Made by a program: the position numbers and the translations under genes. DNA of 64,000 bases from Myxococcus stipitatus (lineage in GTDB: Bacteria > Myxococcota > Myxococcia > Myxococcales > Myxococcaceae). Below, in pieces: positions 52,245 through 61,224 of the stretch; the first letter of the stretch is position 1, and each line of letters starts with the position of its first letter. The notes below the pieces were generated by a model. The model did no database searches, was not told the DNA's origin, and saw nothing but the letters and a program-made list of their open reading frames with translations. The stretch is from NCBI RefSeq assembly GCF_038561935.1, contig NZ_CP102770.1, forward strand, positions 5,704,001 to 5,768,000, written 5' to 3'.

Positions 52245-53258
52245 CTACGGCTGGATTTCGCGGACCGACAGCCACTTGAAGTCGACATCCTCCGCGTTGT
52301 CCCAGCGGAAGGTGGCGATGGGGCCGCCCCAGGTGATGGGCATGGGGCCCGTGGCGCCACCGCAGTGCTGGGCATCCCCGCCCCAGTCCCCCGCGTCCAC
52401 CATGGCGTGGACCTTCTTCCACGTCACCTTGTCGGCGTTCTCGTTGACGTACAGCTCCAGGCGCACGGCCTCCTTGCCGTTGACGGTGGTGTTGCGCATC
52501 ACCGCCTTGAAGCCCACCCAGCGGCCTCGCAGCGCGGAGGTGGCCGGCTTGTAGGGCGCCTGCTCGTACGAGACATGCCACGTCTCCTTCTGCCACCGGG
52601 CGCGACCGTCGTAGTGCAGGCCGCCCTTGTAGCTGCTGCCCTCGCAGCCGGAGTTCTTGTCGTTGTGCTTGCCGCCGCGCGCGTACCAGTCGAAGTTGTC
52701 CGACGTGTCCGACGCGGCGTTGAGCTTCACGAAGCCCGTCATCTCCACGTTGCGCCAGTCGTTGGGCGCCTGCATGTAGCCTCGGCTGGCCAGCACGTCC
52801 CGGTCATACGTGGGAATCTTCGCGGCCGAGTAGCCCGTGGACGTGGTGACGCCCATGCGCACCTTGTTGCTCTTCATCTTCCAGGAGCCGTCCGCGTTGC
52901 GGGTGACGGTGCCTTGAGGATCGAACCGAGGGTCCGCGTTGGGGTTGTCCGCCAGGCTCCAGGCCTCGCCCCCGGACAGGGACGGATAGAGCATCTTCAC
53001 GCCGAAGGCGTCGGTGCCCGCGGGCTCCGGCGTCGGCTCGGGATTCGGGGTCGGCTCCGGGACAAGCGGGGGCACGGGCGTTGGATCCGGCGTCGGCGTC
53101 GGCGTCGGGTCGGGAGATGGCTGCTGCGGCTGCTCGGAGGGGGACGGAGGGTCACCCGGCGAAGTCGCTCCATTGGAGCCCGAGCCGGCACTGCAGGCCG
53201 TGGCGGACAGCGCGATCAAGGCCCCGCACAACGAGGCGAGAAGTCGATTCCGGAGCAA
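52245..53258 (-). CDS. Exported lipoprotein with Pro-rich linker and jelly-roll-like carbohydrate domain
   Basis: 337 residues from a TTG at 53258, chosen because AAGGA lies seven bases upstream and the product starts LRNRLLASLCGALIALSATAC, a lipoprotein signal; the only ATG is 27 codons earlier with no hydrophobic lead. Residues 30-78 are a low-complexity spacer of PTP/PDP/PEP repeats. Residues 80-337 are a beta-rich domain (FGVKMLYPSLSGGEAWSL, NVEMTGFVKLNAASDTSDN, ARWQKETWHVSYE, VRLELYVNE) of the kind found in polysaccharide lyases and carbohydrate-binding modules. Substrate unknown; no catalytic residues could be assigned. Confidence 0.75.
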   Translation of the reverse strand: MLRNRLLASLCGALIALSATACSAGSGSNGATSPGDPPSPSEQPQQPSPDPTPTPTPDPTPVPPLVPEPTPNPEPTPEPAGTDAFGVKMLYPSLSGGEAWSLADNPNADPRFDPQGTVTRNADGSWKMKSNKVRMGVTTSTGYSAAKIPTYDRDVLASRGYMQAPNDWRNVEMTGFVKLNAASDTSDNFDWYARGGKHNDKNSGCEGSSYKGGLHYDGRARWQKETWHVSYEQAPYKPATSALRGRWVGFKAVMRNTTVNGKEAVRLELYVNENADKVTWKKVHAMVDAGDWGGDAQHCGGATGPMPITWGGPIATFRWDNAEDVDFKWLSVREIQP

Positions 53259-53364
53259 ATGGCGGTCCTTCTTCGAGGGGCCAAGAGAGAGACAGGAACC
53301 CCGGACGCCGATCGCCCTGCGAGTCCTCGCCGCGCCCACCTTGCCCGGGGCCAGGATTGCCTCG

Positions 53365-53434
53365 GGGTTGGGTGCGCCTGGTTGGTCTCAACGGCCCGGT
53401 GTTGTTGATTTTCCAACCGGACGGCACCCAACCC
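53365..53434. repeat. Long imperfect hairpin in the 330-base gap before terC
   Basis: GGGTTGGGTGC (53365-53375) pairs with GCACCCAACCC (53424-53434), and inside it GGTTGG (53380-53385) pairs with CCAACC (53413-53418), giving arms of about 21 bases with one or two mismatches around a 27-base loop. A second small hairpin, CCATCG with CGATGG, lies near 53510-53527. The rest of the gap between the divergent genes (53259-53588) shows no gene. Confidence 0.6.
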
Positions 53435-53588
53435 ACCATGCCTTGACGCCCTTCCCCAGCCCTCCGCGCCCGCCTGCTGTCCCTTCGGCCGGCCCCGAAT
53501 CCGCGCCCATCCATCGGTTTTCTCGATGGAGCGTGACCGGAATCCCTATTTGTCGAAGAGAACGGTGGCTCTTATCTGAGTCCCACCT

Positions 53589-54563
53589 ATGGAACCCATA
53601 CATACCGTCGGAAGTCCCGTCCTCTGGGGCGGCTTCGTCGCTTTCGTCATCGCCATGCTCGCGCTGGACCTGGGGGTCTTCCACCGGAAGGCCCACGTCG
53701 TGGGCTTCAAGGAGGCGCTTGGCTGGAGCACGGTGTGGATCAGCCTGGCCTTCGTCTTCAACGGGTTCATGTGGTGGAAGTTCGGGAGCGGACCGGCGGT
53801 GGAGTTCCTCACCGGCTACCTCATCGAGAAGTCGCTCTCCATCGACAACGTCTTCGTCTTCGTCGTCATCTTCTCGGCACTGCGCATCCCCCAGCTCTAC
53901 CAGCACCGGGTGCTCTTCTGGGGCATCCTCAGTGCGCTCGTCCTGCGCGCCATCATGATCTTCGCGGGCGTGGCGATGCTGGAGCGCTTCCACTGGCTCA
54001 TCTACGTCTTCGGCCTGTTCCTCATCGTCACGGGCGTGAAGCTCTTCATCCAGCGCAACAAGGAGGACCACCCCGAGGAGGGCTGGATGATGCGCACGGC
54101 CCGCCGGGTCATCCCCTCCACCACGAACTTCGACGGGCACCACTTCTTCACGGTGGAGAACGGCCGCAAGCTGGCCACGCCCCTGCTGATGGCGCTGGTG
54201 CTGGTGGAGGCGTCGGACATCCTGTTCGCGCTCGACTCCATCCCGGCCATCTTCGCGGTGACGCGAGATCCGTTCATCGTCTTCACGTCCAACATCTTCG
54301 CCATCCTGGGCCTGCGCTCGCTATTCTTCCTGCTGGCCGGGGCGGTGGAGAAGTTCAGCTACCTGAAGGTGGGCCTGTCGGGCGTGCTCATCTTCGTGGG
54401 CACGAAGATGGCCATCATCGACATCGTGAAGATCCACCCGATGGTGTCGCTGGTCGTCATCGCCACCATGCTGGGCGCCAGCATCGTCGCCTCGCTCATC
54501 AAGGCGCGGAACCTGCCCGCGCACCCGCCGGCGGATCCGCTGGCCAAGCCGTCCGAGAGCTGA
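53589..54563 (+). CDS. TerC-family membrane protein (Alx-like)
   Basis: 324 residues with about eight membrane segments. Family marks: LALDLGVFHRKAH at the first helix, the conserved acidic patches SIDNVFVFVVIFSAL and EASDILFALDSIPAIFAVTRDPFIVFTSN. TerC/Alx proteins export manganese or metallate exoenzymes during export; the Asp residues in both blocks are the likely metal site. Long upstream structured DNA may regulate it, as Alx genes often have riboswitches, but no yybP-ykoY consensus was recognised. A terminator follows. Confidence 0.93.
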   Translation: MEPIHTVGSPVLWGGFVAFVIAMLALDLGVFHRKAHVVGFKEALGWSTVWISLAFVFNGFMWWKFGSGPAVEFLTGYLIEKSLSIDNVFVFVVIFSALRIPQLYQHRVLFWGILSALVLRAIMIFAGVAMLERFHWLIYVFGLFLIVTGVKLFIQRNKEDHPEEGWMMRTARRVIPSTTNFDGHHFFTVENGRKLATPLLMALVLVEASDILFALDSIPAIFAVTRDPFIVFTSNIFAILGLRSLFFLLAGAVEKFSYLKVGLSGVLIFVGTKMAIIDIVKIHPMVSLVVIATMLGASIVASLIKARNLPAHPPADPLAKPSES

Positions 54564-54662
54564 AGCCGTCCCACCGAGGCGCGCCTGGCCGTCGAGCCGG
54601 GCGCGCCCTTCCTCGAGCGGACGGAGGCGCGCGGGGCGGCGGGAAGCCGTGAGCCGAAAATC

Positions 54663-54710
54663 GAAGAGGCCGTGAACCCTTGGGCTTCCCCTTGGATTCA
54701 CGGCCTCTTC
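54663..54710. terminator. Bidirectional terminator between terC and tRNA-Val
   Basis: GAAGAGGCCGTGAA (54663-54676) and TTCACGGCCTCTTC (54697-54710) form a perfect 14-base stem with a 20-base loop. TTGTT follows on the plus strand. It serves terC and the minus-strand tRNA, whose 3' end lies five bases away. Confidence 0.85.
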
Positions 54711-54714
54711 TTGT

Positions 54715-54786
54715 TGGGCGCAGCAGGGTTTGAACCTGCGACCCCTGCCGTGTGAAGGCAGTGCTCTACCGCTGAGCTATACGCCC
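54715..54786 (-). tRNA. tRNA-Val (anticodon CAC)
   Basis: On the minus strand the acceptor GGGCGTA pairs with TGCGCCC, discriminator A (base 54715), CCA not encoded. Anticodon stem CTGCC/GGCAG closes loop TTCACAC with anticodon CAC, reading GTG, the commonest Val codon in this high-G+C genome. T arm GCAGGTTCAAACCCTGC is normal. Confidence 0.95.
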
Positions 54787-54875
54787 CTGCTCTGTGTGCC
54801 GCGCCGTCCGTGTGCGACCGGCGGCGGCGACGGGGAGCTAGATGCCATCTGCTCCCTCAGGTGTCAACGCAATTT

Positions 54876-55148
54876 CTACGGGAGGTCGTCCAGCTTCTCA
54901 TCCAGCTCCCGCAGGCGACGCTTGAGACCGGACAGCTGCTTGCCCACGGCCTTGAAGTCGCTGCGCGGCGCGAAGTGGAACGCCTTCATCAGCTCCTCCT
55001 GACCGCGGTCCAGGGCCTGCTTGCCCCGCTGGACCTTCCCGATGGCGTTGGCGATGGCCATGGCCCGCTTCTCGTCGGCCATCAGCTTCTCCATCGCCTT
55101 GCCGGAGACCTCCAGCGCCTGCTTCTTCAAATCGTCGCGGATTCCCAT
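54876..55148 (-). CDS. Small conserved coiled-coil protein
   Basis: 90 residues, all helical and charged (KKQALEVSGKAMEKLMADEKRA, quoted in part; QLSGLKRRLRELDEKLDDL at the C-terminus). G-rich ribosome site before the ATG. Function unknown. It is 15 bases after the SCP2-like gene and last in the DnaK-like/SCP2-like/coiled-coil operon, so a cofactor of the other two is possible. Confidence 0.75.
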   Translation of the reverse strand: MGIRDDLKKQALEVSGKAMEKLMADEKRAMAIANAIGKVQRGKQALDRGQEELMKAFHFAPRSDFKAVGKQLSGLKRRLRELDEKLDDLP

Positions 55149-55163
55149 GGCGTGCCCCCCGAG

Positions 55164-55589
55164 CTACGGCTCGTCGACGAACTGCGTTTGCAGCCGCGCG
55201 AAGACGCGGTCCGCGATGCCCTTGTACTTCATGCGCTCGATGAGCGGCTGAAGGTCGCCCTTCATGGTGATGCGGCGCTTGAGCACCGCCTCCACCGGAT
55301 CCAACGTCCCCTGGAGGAGCTGCTTCCAGACCGTGTACGGCGCGCGCGCCAGGTACACGGGCTCCAGCTCATCCAGGTCATCGGGGTCCGCGAGCACACG
55401 CGCCTTCTCGATGCGGCAGTCCCCAGGGACGACATGCACCACGAAGGGCTTGGGCAGCTTGCCCGGCTCGGCTTCGATGACGGCTCCGAAGTCGCCCTTC
55501 CAGCCCTTGCCGGCCACGGCGCACTCGGGGTCCTCGTTCGTGAGCCGGACGGCCTCGTCCAGCCACTCCTTCGACGGAAACTTCGGCAT
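55164..55589 (-). CDS. SCP2-like sterol/lipid-binding domain protein
   Basis: 141 residues with AGGAG six bases before the ATG. The pattern AVRLTNEDPECAVAGKGWKGDF, APYTVWKQLLQGTLDPVEAVLKRRITMKGDL matches the SCP2 fold, in which the hydrophobic WKxLLxGxxDPxxALLxxxIxxKGDL region lines a lipid tunnel (quoted here as WKQLLQGTLDPVEAVL and KGDLQPLIERM). Likely lipid binding; myxobacteria make sterols and long-chain lipids. Twelve bases from the DnaK-like gene. Confidence 0.8.
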   Translation of the reverse strand: MPKFPSKEWLDEAVRLTNEDPECAVAGKGWKGDFGAVIEAEPGKLPKPFVVHVVPGDCRIEKARVLADPDDLDELEPVYLARAPYTVWKQLLQGTLDPVEAVLKRRITMKGDLQPLIERMKYKGIADRVFARLQTQFVDEP

Positions 55590-55601
55590 GACCTACTCCT
55601 A

Positions 55602-57218
55602 CTACCCTCTCCGGAAGATGCTCTTGATGCTGGAGAAGAGGCCCCGGTCATCGCTGGTGCCGTTGGAGCTGGGCACCTGCTGGGTGTTGCGCGCGGAGAC
55701 CTCCTGGAGCGCCTTCTTGAGCTGCTCCGGGGTGTCTCGCGTGGCCAGGTCCACCTTCCGCATCCCGCTGGCGTCTTCCACCTCGACCTGGAGCAGACAC
55801 TCCTCGGTGAGCCGGAAGTCAATCTTGCGCCCCGCCGCGGCGGACGACACGCGCACCGTGCCCAGGTACTCGTTGTCCACCATCAGGTCGCTGTCCCCCT
55901 GGAAGATGTCCAGCTCGATGTACTGCGAGCCGGACTCCCTGGGCGGAGGGAGGCGGAAGCTCTTCACCATCGGGATGAGGGAGTTCTTCTCGATGATGCG
56001 CTTCACGCGGCCGTTGGGCAGCGCGTAGCCGATGGGCATGGACACCGCGTCCAGCAGCGTCACCGCGTCGATGCTGCCCAGCGAGTCCCCCAGGAGCGCC
56101 GCGCCCAGGGCCACGCACTCGTCCGGGTGGACGCCCTTGCGGGGCGGCTTGCCGAAGTGGGCCTGGATCTTCTGCTGCACCAGCGGCATGCGGCTCTGGC
56201 CGCCCACCAGGATGATCTCGTCGATCTCGGAGCGGGCGATGCCCTTCTCCGCCAGCACGCGATCACAAATCTCGAACGTGCGGTCCACCAGGTCGCCGGT
56301 GAGGCTGTTGAGGAACTCGCGCGTCAGGGGGATGCGCAGGTCCAGCGGCTTGCCCTTGCGCTCGTCGATGAAGGGCAGGTCGATGACGACGTTGGGGATC
56401 AGCGTCAGGTCGATCTTCGCCGCCTCGGCGGCGTTCTTGATGCGCTGGAGCGCGATGGGGTTCTCCGTGAGGTCGACCTTGGTCTCCTCGCGGAAGCGCT
56501 CCAGGACGTACTCGATGATGCGGTTGTCGAAGTCCGCGCCGCCCAGGAAGGTGTCGCCGCCGGTGGCGAGGACCTCGAAGACATTCCCGGCCAGGTGGAG
56601 CACGGAGACGTCGAAGGTGCCGCCGCCCAGGTCATAGACGAGGATCTTCTGGTCCAGGCCCCGGTTGAACCCGTACGCCAGCGCGGCCGCGGTCGGCTCA
56701 TTGACGATGCGCTTGACGTCGAAGCCGGCCAGCCGGCCCGCCTCCTTCACCGCCTGGCGCTGGTTGTCGGTGTAGTAGGCAGGGACGGAGATGACGGCCG
56801 CGTCGATGGGGCCGCCCAGGAACTGCTCGGCGATGGTCTTGAGCTGGGCCAGCACGAAGCTGGAGACCTGGGGCAGCGAGTACAGCTTGCCGCCCATCAT
56901 CACCGCGGCGTCGCCGTTGGGACCCTCGACGATGTCGTAGGGGAAGGAGCCGCGCAGGTCCTCCACCGACTTCGACTGGTACTTGCGGCCGATGAGGCGC
57001 TTGGTCCCCCAGAGCGTGTTCCGGGGGTTGGTGATCATCTGGTCCTTGGCCACCCCACCCACCAGCAGGTCGCCCTTGCCCGAGAGGGCCACGACGGTGG
57101 GGAGGATGAGGTTGCCGCGGTCCGTGGGGACGATCTTCGGGATGCGGTTGCGCACGGACGCCACCAGCGTGTTGGTGGTGCCCAGGTCAATCCCGACGAT
57201 GCGAGGTCTGTCCGCCAT
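55602..57218 (-). CDS. Short DnaK/Hsp70-family chaperone
   Basis: 538 residues, about 100 short of DnaK. The actin-like ATPase domain is complete: GIDLGTTNTLVASV, VISVPAYYTDNQRQAVKEAG, RIVNEPTAAALAYGF, VYDLGGGTFDVSVL and ILVGGQSRMPLVQQ. The substrate domain begins (YALPNGRVKRIIEKNSLIP, YIELDIFQGDSDLMVDN) but the helical lid is missing and the protein ends in a basic tail (GLFSSIKSIFRRG). No dnaJ or grpE is adjacent. Myxobacteria carry many DnaK paralogues with developmental or motility roles (SglK, StkA); which one this is cannot be told. First gene of a three-gene operon. Confidence 0.9.
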   Translation of the reverse strand: MADRPRIVGIDLGTTNTLVASVRNRIPKIVPTDRGNLILPTVVALSGKGDLLVGGVAKDQMITNPRNTLWGTKRLIGRKYQSKSVEDLRGSFPYDIVEGPNGDAAVMMGGKLYSLPQVSSFVLAQLKTIAEQFLGGPIDAAVISVPAYYTDNQRQAVKEAGRLAGFDVKRIVNEPTAAALAYGFNRGLDQKILVYDLGGGTFDVSVLHLAGNVFEVLATGGDTFLGGADFDNRIIEYVLERFREETKVDLTENPIALQRIKNAAEAAKIDLTLIPNVVIDLPFIDERKGKPLDLRIPLTREFLNSLTGDLVDRTFEICDRVLAEKGIARSEIDEIILVGGQSRMPLVQQKIQAHFGKPPRKGVHPDECVALGAALLGDSLGSIDAVTLLDAVSMPIGYALPNGRVKRIIEKNSLIPMVKSFRLPPPRESGSQYIELDIFQGDSDLMVDNEYLGTVRVSSAAAGRKIDFRLTEECLLQVEVEDASGMRKVDLATRDTPEQLKKALQEVSARNTQQVPSSNGTSDDRGLFSSIKSIFRRG

Positions 57219-57311
57219 GAAGTTCACGGGCGCGGGCCGCAGGGCACGCACCCCCGTCCCCCACTCTGTATCACGTCGCGCCGTTGTGCGCGCGTTTCTG
57301 GGCGCCGGGCG

Positions 57312-59384
57312 TCAGTCCTCCTCCGGGGAGACGAGCGCCACCGGGCCATCGGACCCCAGGGAGGGTCCCGCGCGTACCGCCTCGGTGGAAGCCAGGGTGA
57401 GTCGCTCGTAGGGCGCCCCCTCCCCGGCCGGAAGTTCTTCCAGGAAACGGGACGGGCGCAGCAGGATCCGCTCCCCCTCCCGGGGCAGCACCGACAGGGG
57501 GTACACCAGCGCCAGGGAGTCCCGCGCGCGGGTGGTGGCGACGTAGAAAAGCCGCCGTTCTTCCTCCTCCTCCTCGGCCGTCCGAGCGGCCTGGGACATG
57601 GGGAAGCGCCCATCCACCAGCCAGAGGACGAAGACGGCCCGCCACTCCAGGCCCTTGGCCTGGTGGACCGTCGAGAGTGTCAGGACGTCCCCGGCCGCCT
57701 CGGCCCCCAGGGCCTCCTTCGCGGCGAACTCGGCGACCAGTGCGAGCTCCGAGAGGAAGCGCGGCAGGTCCTCGAACCGGCGGGCGAACTCGGCCAGTTG
57801 CCGAAGGTCCTCCGCCCGACCGTCCTCGGGGGTCGCCTCCGCCGCGAGCGCCTCCGCGTAGCCTCCCGCCAGGACCTCCTCGATGAGGCCCCCCGGGTCC
57901 GCCGCCGCCCCCGGACGTCCCATCCGCCCCATCAACCCGGCGAAGCGCTCGAAGGCGGGCCGGGACTTGCGAGACAGGTGGGATTGGACCTCGTCCCGCA
58001 CCAGACCCGCCCCCAGGGGGAGCCCCTCCGGAAGGGCGCGCAGGGAGGTCCACAGGTGCTCCGCCGTCGTCGGTCCTACCCCTGGCACCGCGCGCACCAC
58101 CCGCTTGAACGCGAGCTCGTCCCCGGGGTTGTTCACCAGTCGCAGGTGGGCCAGCACATCCTTGACATGGGGCTGCTCGAAGAACCGGACGCCGGAGCGG
58201 ACCCGGAACGGGATGCCCCGGCGGGCCAGCTCCAGCTGGAGCTCCAGCGAGTGGTTGTGCGCGCGGTAGAGGACGGCCATCGACTCCAGGGGGAGGCCCC
58301 CCTCGCGCAGCGCGGTGATCCGCCCCGCGACCCAGCTGGCTTGATCCGCCGCGTCCAGCGCGGGGACGACCTCCGGCCGAGGCCCCGGGGCGCGCTGGGC
58401 CGTGAGCACCTTGGGGAACTGCCGTTCGTTCCGGGCGATGACGGCGTTCGCGAGCGCGAGGACCTCTGGGGTGGAGCGGTAGTTGCGCGTGAGGGTGAAG
58501 ACGGCGCAGCCCGGGTGGCGCTCGGGGAAGTCGATGATGTTGGCGAAGTGCGCGCCCCGGAAGCTGTAGATGGACTGGCAGTCGTCCCCCACCACCGTCA
58601 GGTCGCCGCGCTCCCCCGCGAGCAGGTCCACCAGCTCGCCCTGGAGCTTGTTGGTGTCCTGGTACTCGTCCACGAGGACGCTGTGGAAGCGCTCCGCGAG
58701 CTGGGCCCGGACCGAGGGCTGTTCGACGAGCAGCCGCTTCAGGTTGAGCAGCAGGTCGTCGAAGTCCATCAGGTGCAGCTGCGCCTTGCGCTGCCGGTAG
58801 CGCGTCGCCGTGACGAACACCTCGGGGGCCATGGGCACGAAGAGGGGGCGCCGGTCGACGAGGACATCCGAGAGGGACTGCTGGAGGTTCGTCGCGAGCG
58901 ACACCAGCTCCAGCATCAGCTCCGGCCGGGGGATGCGCCGGTCGCTCTTGAGCTTGCGCTCGGCCAGACAGGACACCATCAAGTCCCGGGCATCCTCCCG
59001 GTCCAGGACGGTGAAGCGCTCCGAGTAGCCCAGCGCGCTCGCGTGCTGCCGCAGCAGCGTGTGCGCGACGTGGTGGAAGGTGCCTCCGAGGATGCGCTCC
59101 ACGTCCACGAAGGAGCCCACCAGCTCCCTCACGCGCCGGGACATCTCCCGGGCCGCCTTGTTGGTGAAGGTGAGCAGGAGCAGGTTCTCGGGAGGGACAC
59201 CCCGCTCCAGCATCCGCGCCACCCGGAAGGTGAGCGTGCGCGTCTTGCCGGAGCCCGCTCCGGCGATGACCATCACCGGCCCCGCCGCCGCCTCCACCGC
59301 CTGCAACTGCTCCTCGTTGAGCTGCCCGGCGTAGTCGATGCGCGACGAGGAGCTCGCCGGGGCGAGCGGGGGCGAGGTGGACAT
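57312..59384 (-). CDS. UvrD/Rep-family superfamily 1A DNA helicase
   Basis: 690 residues. Motif I VIAGAGSGKTRTLTFR, Ia LLLTFTNKAAREM, II SVLVDEYQDTNKLQ, III VVGDDCQSIYSFRGA, IV RNYRSTPEVL, V LSTVHQAKGLEW and VI RRLFYVATTRAR. It is 690 residues, close to Rep/PcrA, without the C-terminal PcrA tail. It unwinds DNA 3' to 5' for repair or replication restart. Ends 93 bases before the dnaK-like start. Confidence 0.92.
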   Translation of the reverse strand: MSTSPPLAPASSSSRIDYAGQLNEEQLQAVEAAAGPVMVIAGAGSGKTRTLTFRVARMLERGVPPENLLLLTFTNKAAREMSRRVRELVGSFVDVERILGGTFHHVAHTLLRQHASALGYSERFTVLDREDARDLMVSCLAERKLKSDRRIPRPELMLELVSLATNLQQSLSDVLVDRRPLFVPMAPEVFVTATRYRQRKAQLHLMDFDDLLLNLKRLLVEQPSVRAQLAERFHSVLVDEYQDTNKLQGELVDLLAGERGDLTVVGDDCQSIYSFRGAHFANIIDFPERHPGCAVFTLTRNYRSTPEVLALANAVIARNERQFPKVLTAQRAPGPRPEVVPALDAADQASWVAGRITALREGGLPLESMAVLYRAHNHSLELQLELARRGIPFRVRSGVRFFEQPHVKDVLAHLRLVNNPGDELAFKRVVRAVPGVGPTTAEHLWTSLRALPEGLPLGAGLVRDEVQSHLSRKSRPAFERFAGLMGRMGRPGAAADPGGLIEEVLAGGYAEALAAEATPEDGRAEDLRQLAEFARRFEDLPRFLSELALVAEFAAKEALGAEAAGDVLTLSTVHQAKGLEWRAVFVLWLVDGRFPMSQAARTAEEEEEERRLFYVATTRARDSLALVYPLSVLPREGERILLRPSRFLEELPAGEGAPYERLTLASTEAVRAGPSLGSDGPVALVSPEED

Positions 59385-59397
59385 GGGGCCCGGGACT

Positions 59398-61089
59398 CTA
59401 AGGCACCGGCTTGAGCGCGGTCAGCCTCGAGGACGCCGCCTCGCGCACCTCGGGCGACGGGTCTCGCTCCCGGGCCAGCTCCAGCAGCACGCGCCCCACC
59501 TGCGGCAGCTTCGCGCCCACCGAGGCCAGGGCCTGGGTGCGCTCCTTCACCCCCCCCTCCAGTCGCTCGGAGACACCGCGGTCCGCGCACGTGCGCACGC
59601 CCGGCGTCTGCTCTCGCAACAGCAGCTCCGCGTCCGCGAGCCGCGCCTCCGACAGCCGCCGCGCCTCCTCGGCCCGGCGCTCGAACTCGGCCAGGTCCTC
59701 GGGGAACTCGGTGGAGGCCGCGCGGGCCCGGGCGATGGCCGCCGCCGCGAACCGCGCGTTGACGGCCGCCGCGCACAGCTGCCGCGCCGAGGCCAAGGGC
59801 ACCTTGCCTTCCGGAGACACCGTCTCCTCGCGCGCCACGCTCAGCGCCCAGACCGCGAGCTGACGCGCCGCCACCGCCGCCGAGAAGGGCTGCTTGCGGC
59901 TCTCGCGGATGTCCACCCACCGGCGCAGCACCACCGGGTCCGGCACACCGGCGTCGAAGGCGCGCTGGTACTCCGTGGACGCCTGGCCCAGCTGGCCGGA
60001 CAGGTCCAGGAGCACCGCCACCGTGAGGTACATCTCCGCGCTGCTCGCCTTCTCGCGCAGGGCGTCCAGCCGCGAGGCAATCTCATACTCCGCCACCGGC
60101 CTGGGCAGCGCGGCCAGCACCGTGCGCAGCGACTCCAGCGCGTTCTGGCGGATCAACGGATTGCGAGCGGCGCGCAGCGTGTCCAGCAGCGGGTCCAACA
60201 CACGCACGGAGACGTGCTGCCCCAGCTCCTCGGCCGCCTGCCAGCGGTCCAGCGCATCCGGCGCCACGAGCGCGCGCCGCAGGTCCTCGATGTCCCGGAG
60301 GTAGTGCCCCACGTACGCCGCCCGGACGAGCGGCTCGGGGTGGTTGAGCGCGGCCCGCTCGGCGCGGGCTCGGGAAAGGCGCGCGGGGAACGCGGTGAGC
60401 TTGCTGCCCAGCGGATGTCCCTTCACCCGCGCCTCGGCCTCGTCCACCAGGCCCGAGACGAGGAGCCCCTCGACCTCCAGCTCCAGCAGCAGCATCCGCG
60501 CCTCTTCGCGGTGGGTGCCGGCCGGGAAGTCCTTGAGGTAGCCGAACAGCTTCGTCGCGCCCCCCGCCTTCGCCTGCTCGAACGCCTGCGCGTCCAGACG
60601 GGACTCCACCTCCAGGCGGCGCGGGTCGTCCGGCTTCTCACGCAGATACTCCGCCAGCCGCCGAGGGTCCTGCGTCGTGGCGAGCTCCCGCGACTCCACC
60701 TCCGCCATCAGCCGCTTCGCCTCGTCGCGCTGCGCGCCATCCGGATGCTCCTGGAGGAACTGGCGCCAGGCGGCCACCGTCGCAGCCTCCTTCGCGGCGT
60801 TGAAGCGCAGGCCCTCCAGCAGCGTCTTCGCGGTGCGCGCGTGCGGCCCGTCCGTGTACACGCTCAGGAAGCGCTTGTAGGCGAGCACCGTGTGCAGGCG
60901 CTTCGCCTCCTCGAACTCCAGCTCCTCCATCCGCGCCTCGGCGGCGTCGGTGTCCGGGTGCGTGGGATGTTCCCGCAAGAAGGCGCGGTAGGCTTCCACC
61001 GTGTCCGTCCTCGCGGCGCGGTCATACGGGGACGGCATGCAGCCAGCGGACAACACGAGGACCACGAGGGCGCGGCGGAGGGAGACCAT
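59398..61089 (-). CDS. Lipoprotein with TPR/HEAT-like repeats
   Basis: 563 residues with lipobox VLVLSAGC near residue 16. Residues 30-230 are TPR-like pairs (RAFLREHPTHPDTDAAEARM, KRFLSVYTDGPHARTAKTLL, WRQFLQEHPDGAQRDEAKRL); residues 250-330 contain HEAT-like helices (RNPLIRQNALESLRTVLAAL) and the C-terminus another set (RDPSPEVREAASSRLTALKP). Anchored in the outer or inner membrane as a scaffold; partner unknown. Stop lies 13 bases from the helicase start. Confidence 0.82.
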   Translation of the reverse strand: MVSLRRALVVLVLSAGCMPSPYDRAARTDTVEAYRAFLREHPTHPDTDAAEARMEELEFEEAKRLHTVLAYKRFLSVYTDGPHARTAKTLLEGLRFNAAKEAATVAAWRQFLQEHPDGAQRDEAKRLMAEVESRELATTQDPRRLAEYLREKPDDPRRLEVESRLDAQAFEQAKAGGATKLFGYLKDFPAGTHREEARMLLLELEVEGLLVSGLVDEAEARVKGHPLGSKLTAFPARLSRARAERAALNHPEPLVRAAYVGHYLRDIEDLRRALVAPDALDRWQAAEELGQHVSVRVLDPLLDTLRAARNPLIRQNALESLRTVLAALPRPVAEYEIASRLDALREKASSAEMYLTVAVLLDLSGQLGQASTEYQRAFDAGVPDPVVLRRWVDIRESRKQPFSAAVAARQLAVWALSVAREETVSPEGKVPLASARQLCAAAVNARFAAAAIARARAASTEFPEDLAEFERRAEEARRLSEARLADAELLLREQTPGVRTCADRGVSERLEGGVKERTQALASVGAKLPQVGRVLLELARERDPSPEVREAASSRLTALKPVP

Positions 61090-61224
61090 TCCCCTTCAGC
61101 AATACCGCACCCGGGCGCACCCGGAAACCCGAGCCGCCATGGCTGGTTGCCTGGGTAGGTTTTTTGACGACACACTCGTGCGGGGGGAGCATGGGTGCCT
61201 CAGGACGCTACAGGGAGGTCGCGC

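Noticed and set aside
53435-53588. Manganese (yybP-ykoY) riboswitch before terC
   Set aside because: The conserved loop sequences were not found in the 150 bases before the start.
54810-59414. Open frame of more than 1500 codons on the plus strand opposite the DnaK-like and helicase genes
   Set aside because: Antisense to genes with complete motifs; long stop-free antisense frames are expected at this G+C. The product is Arg/Leu/Val/His-rich with no recognisable domain.
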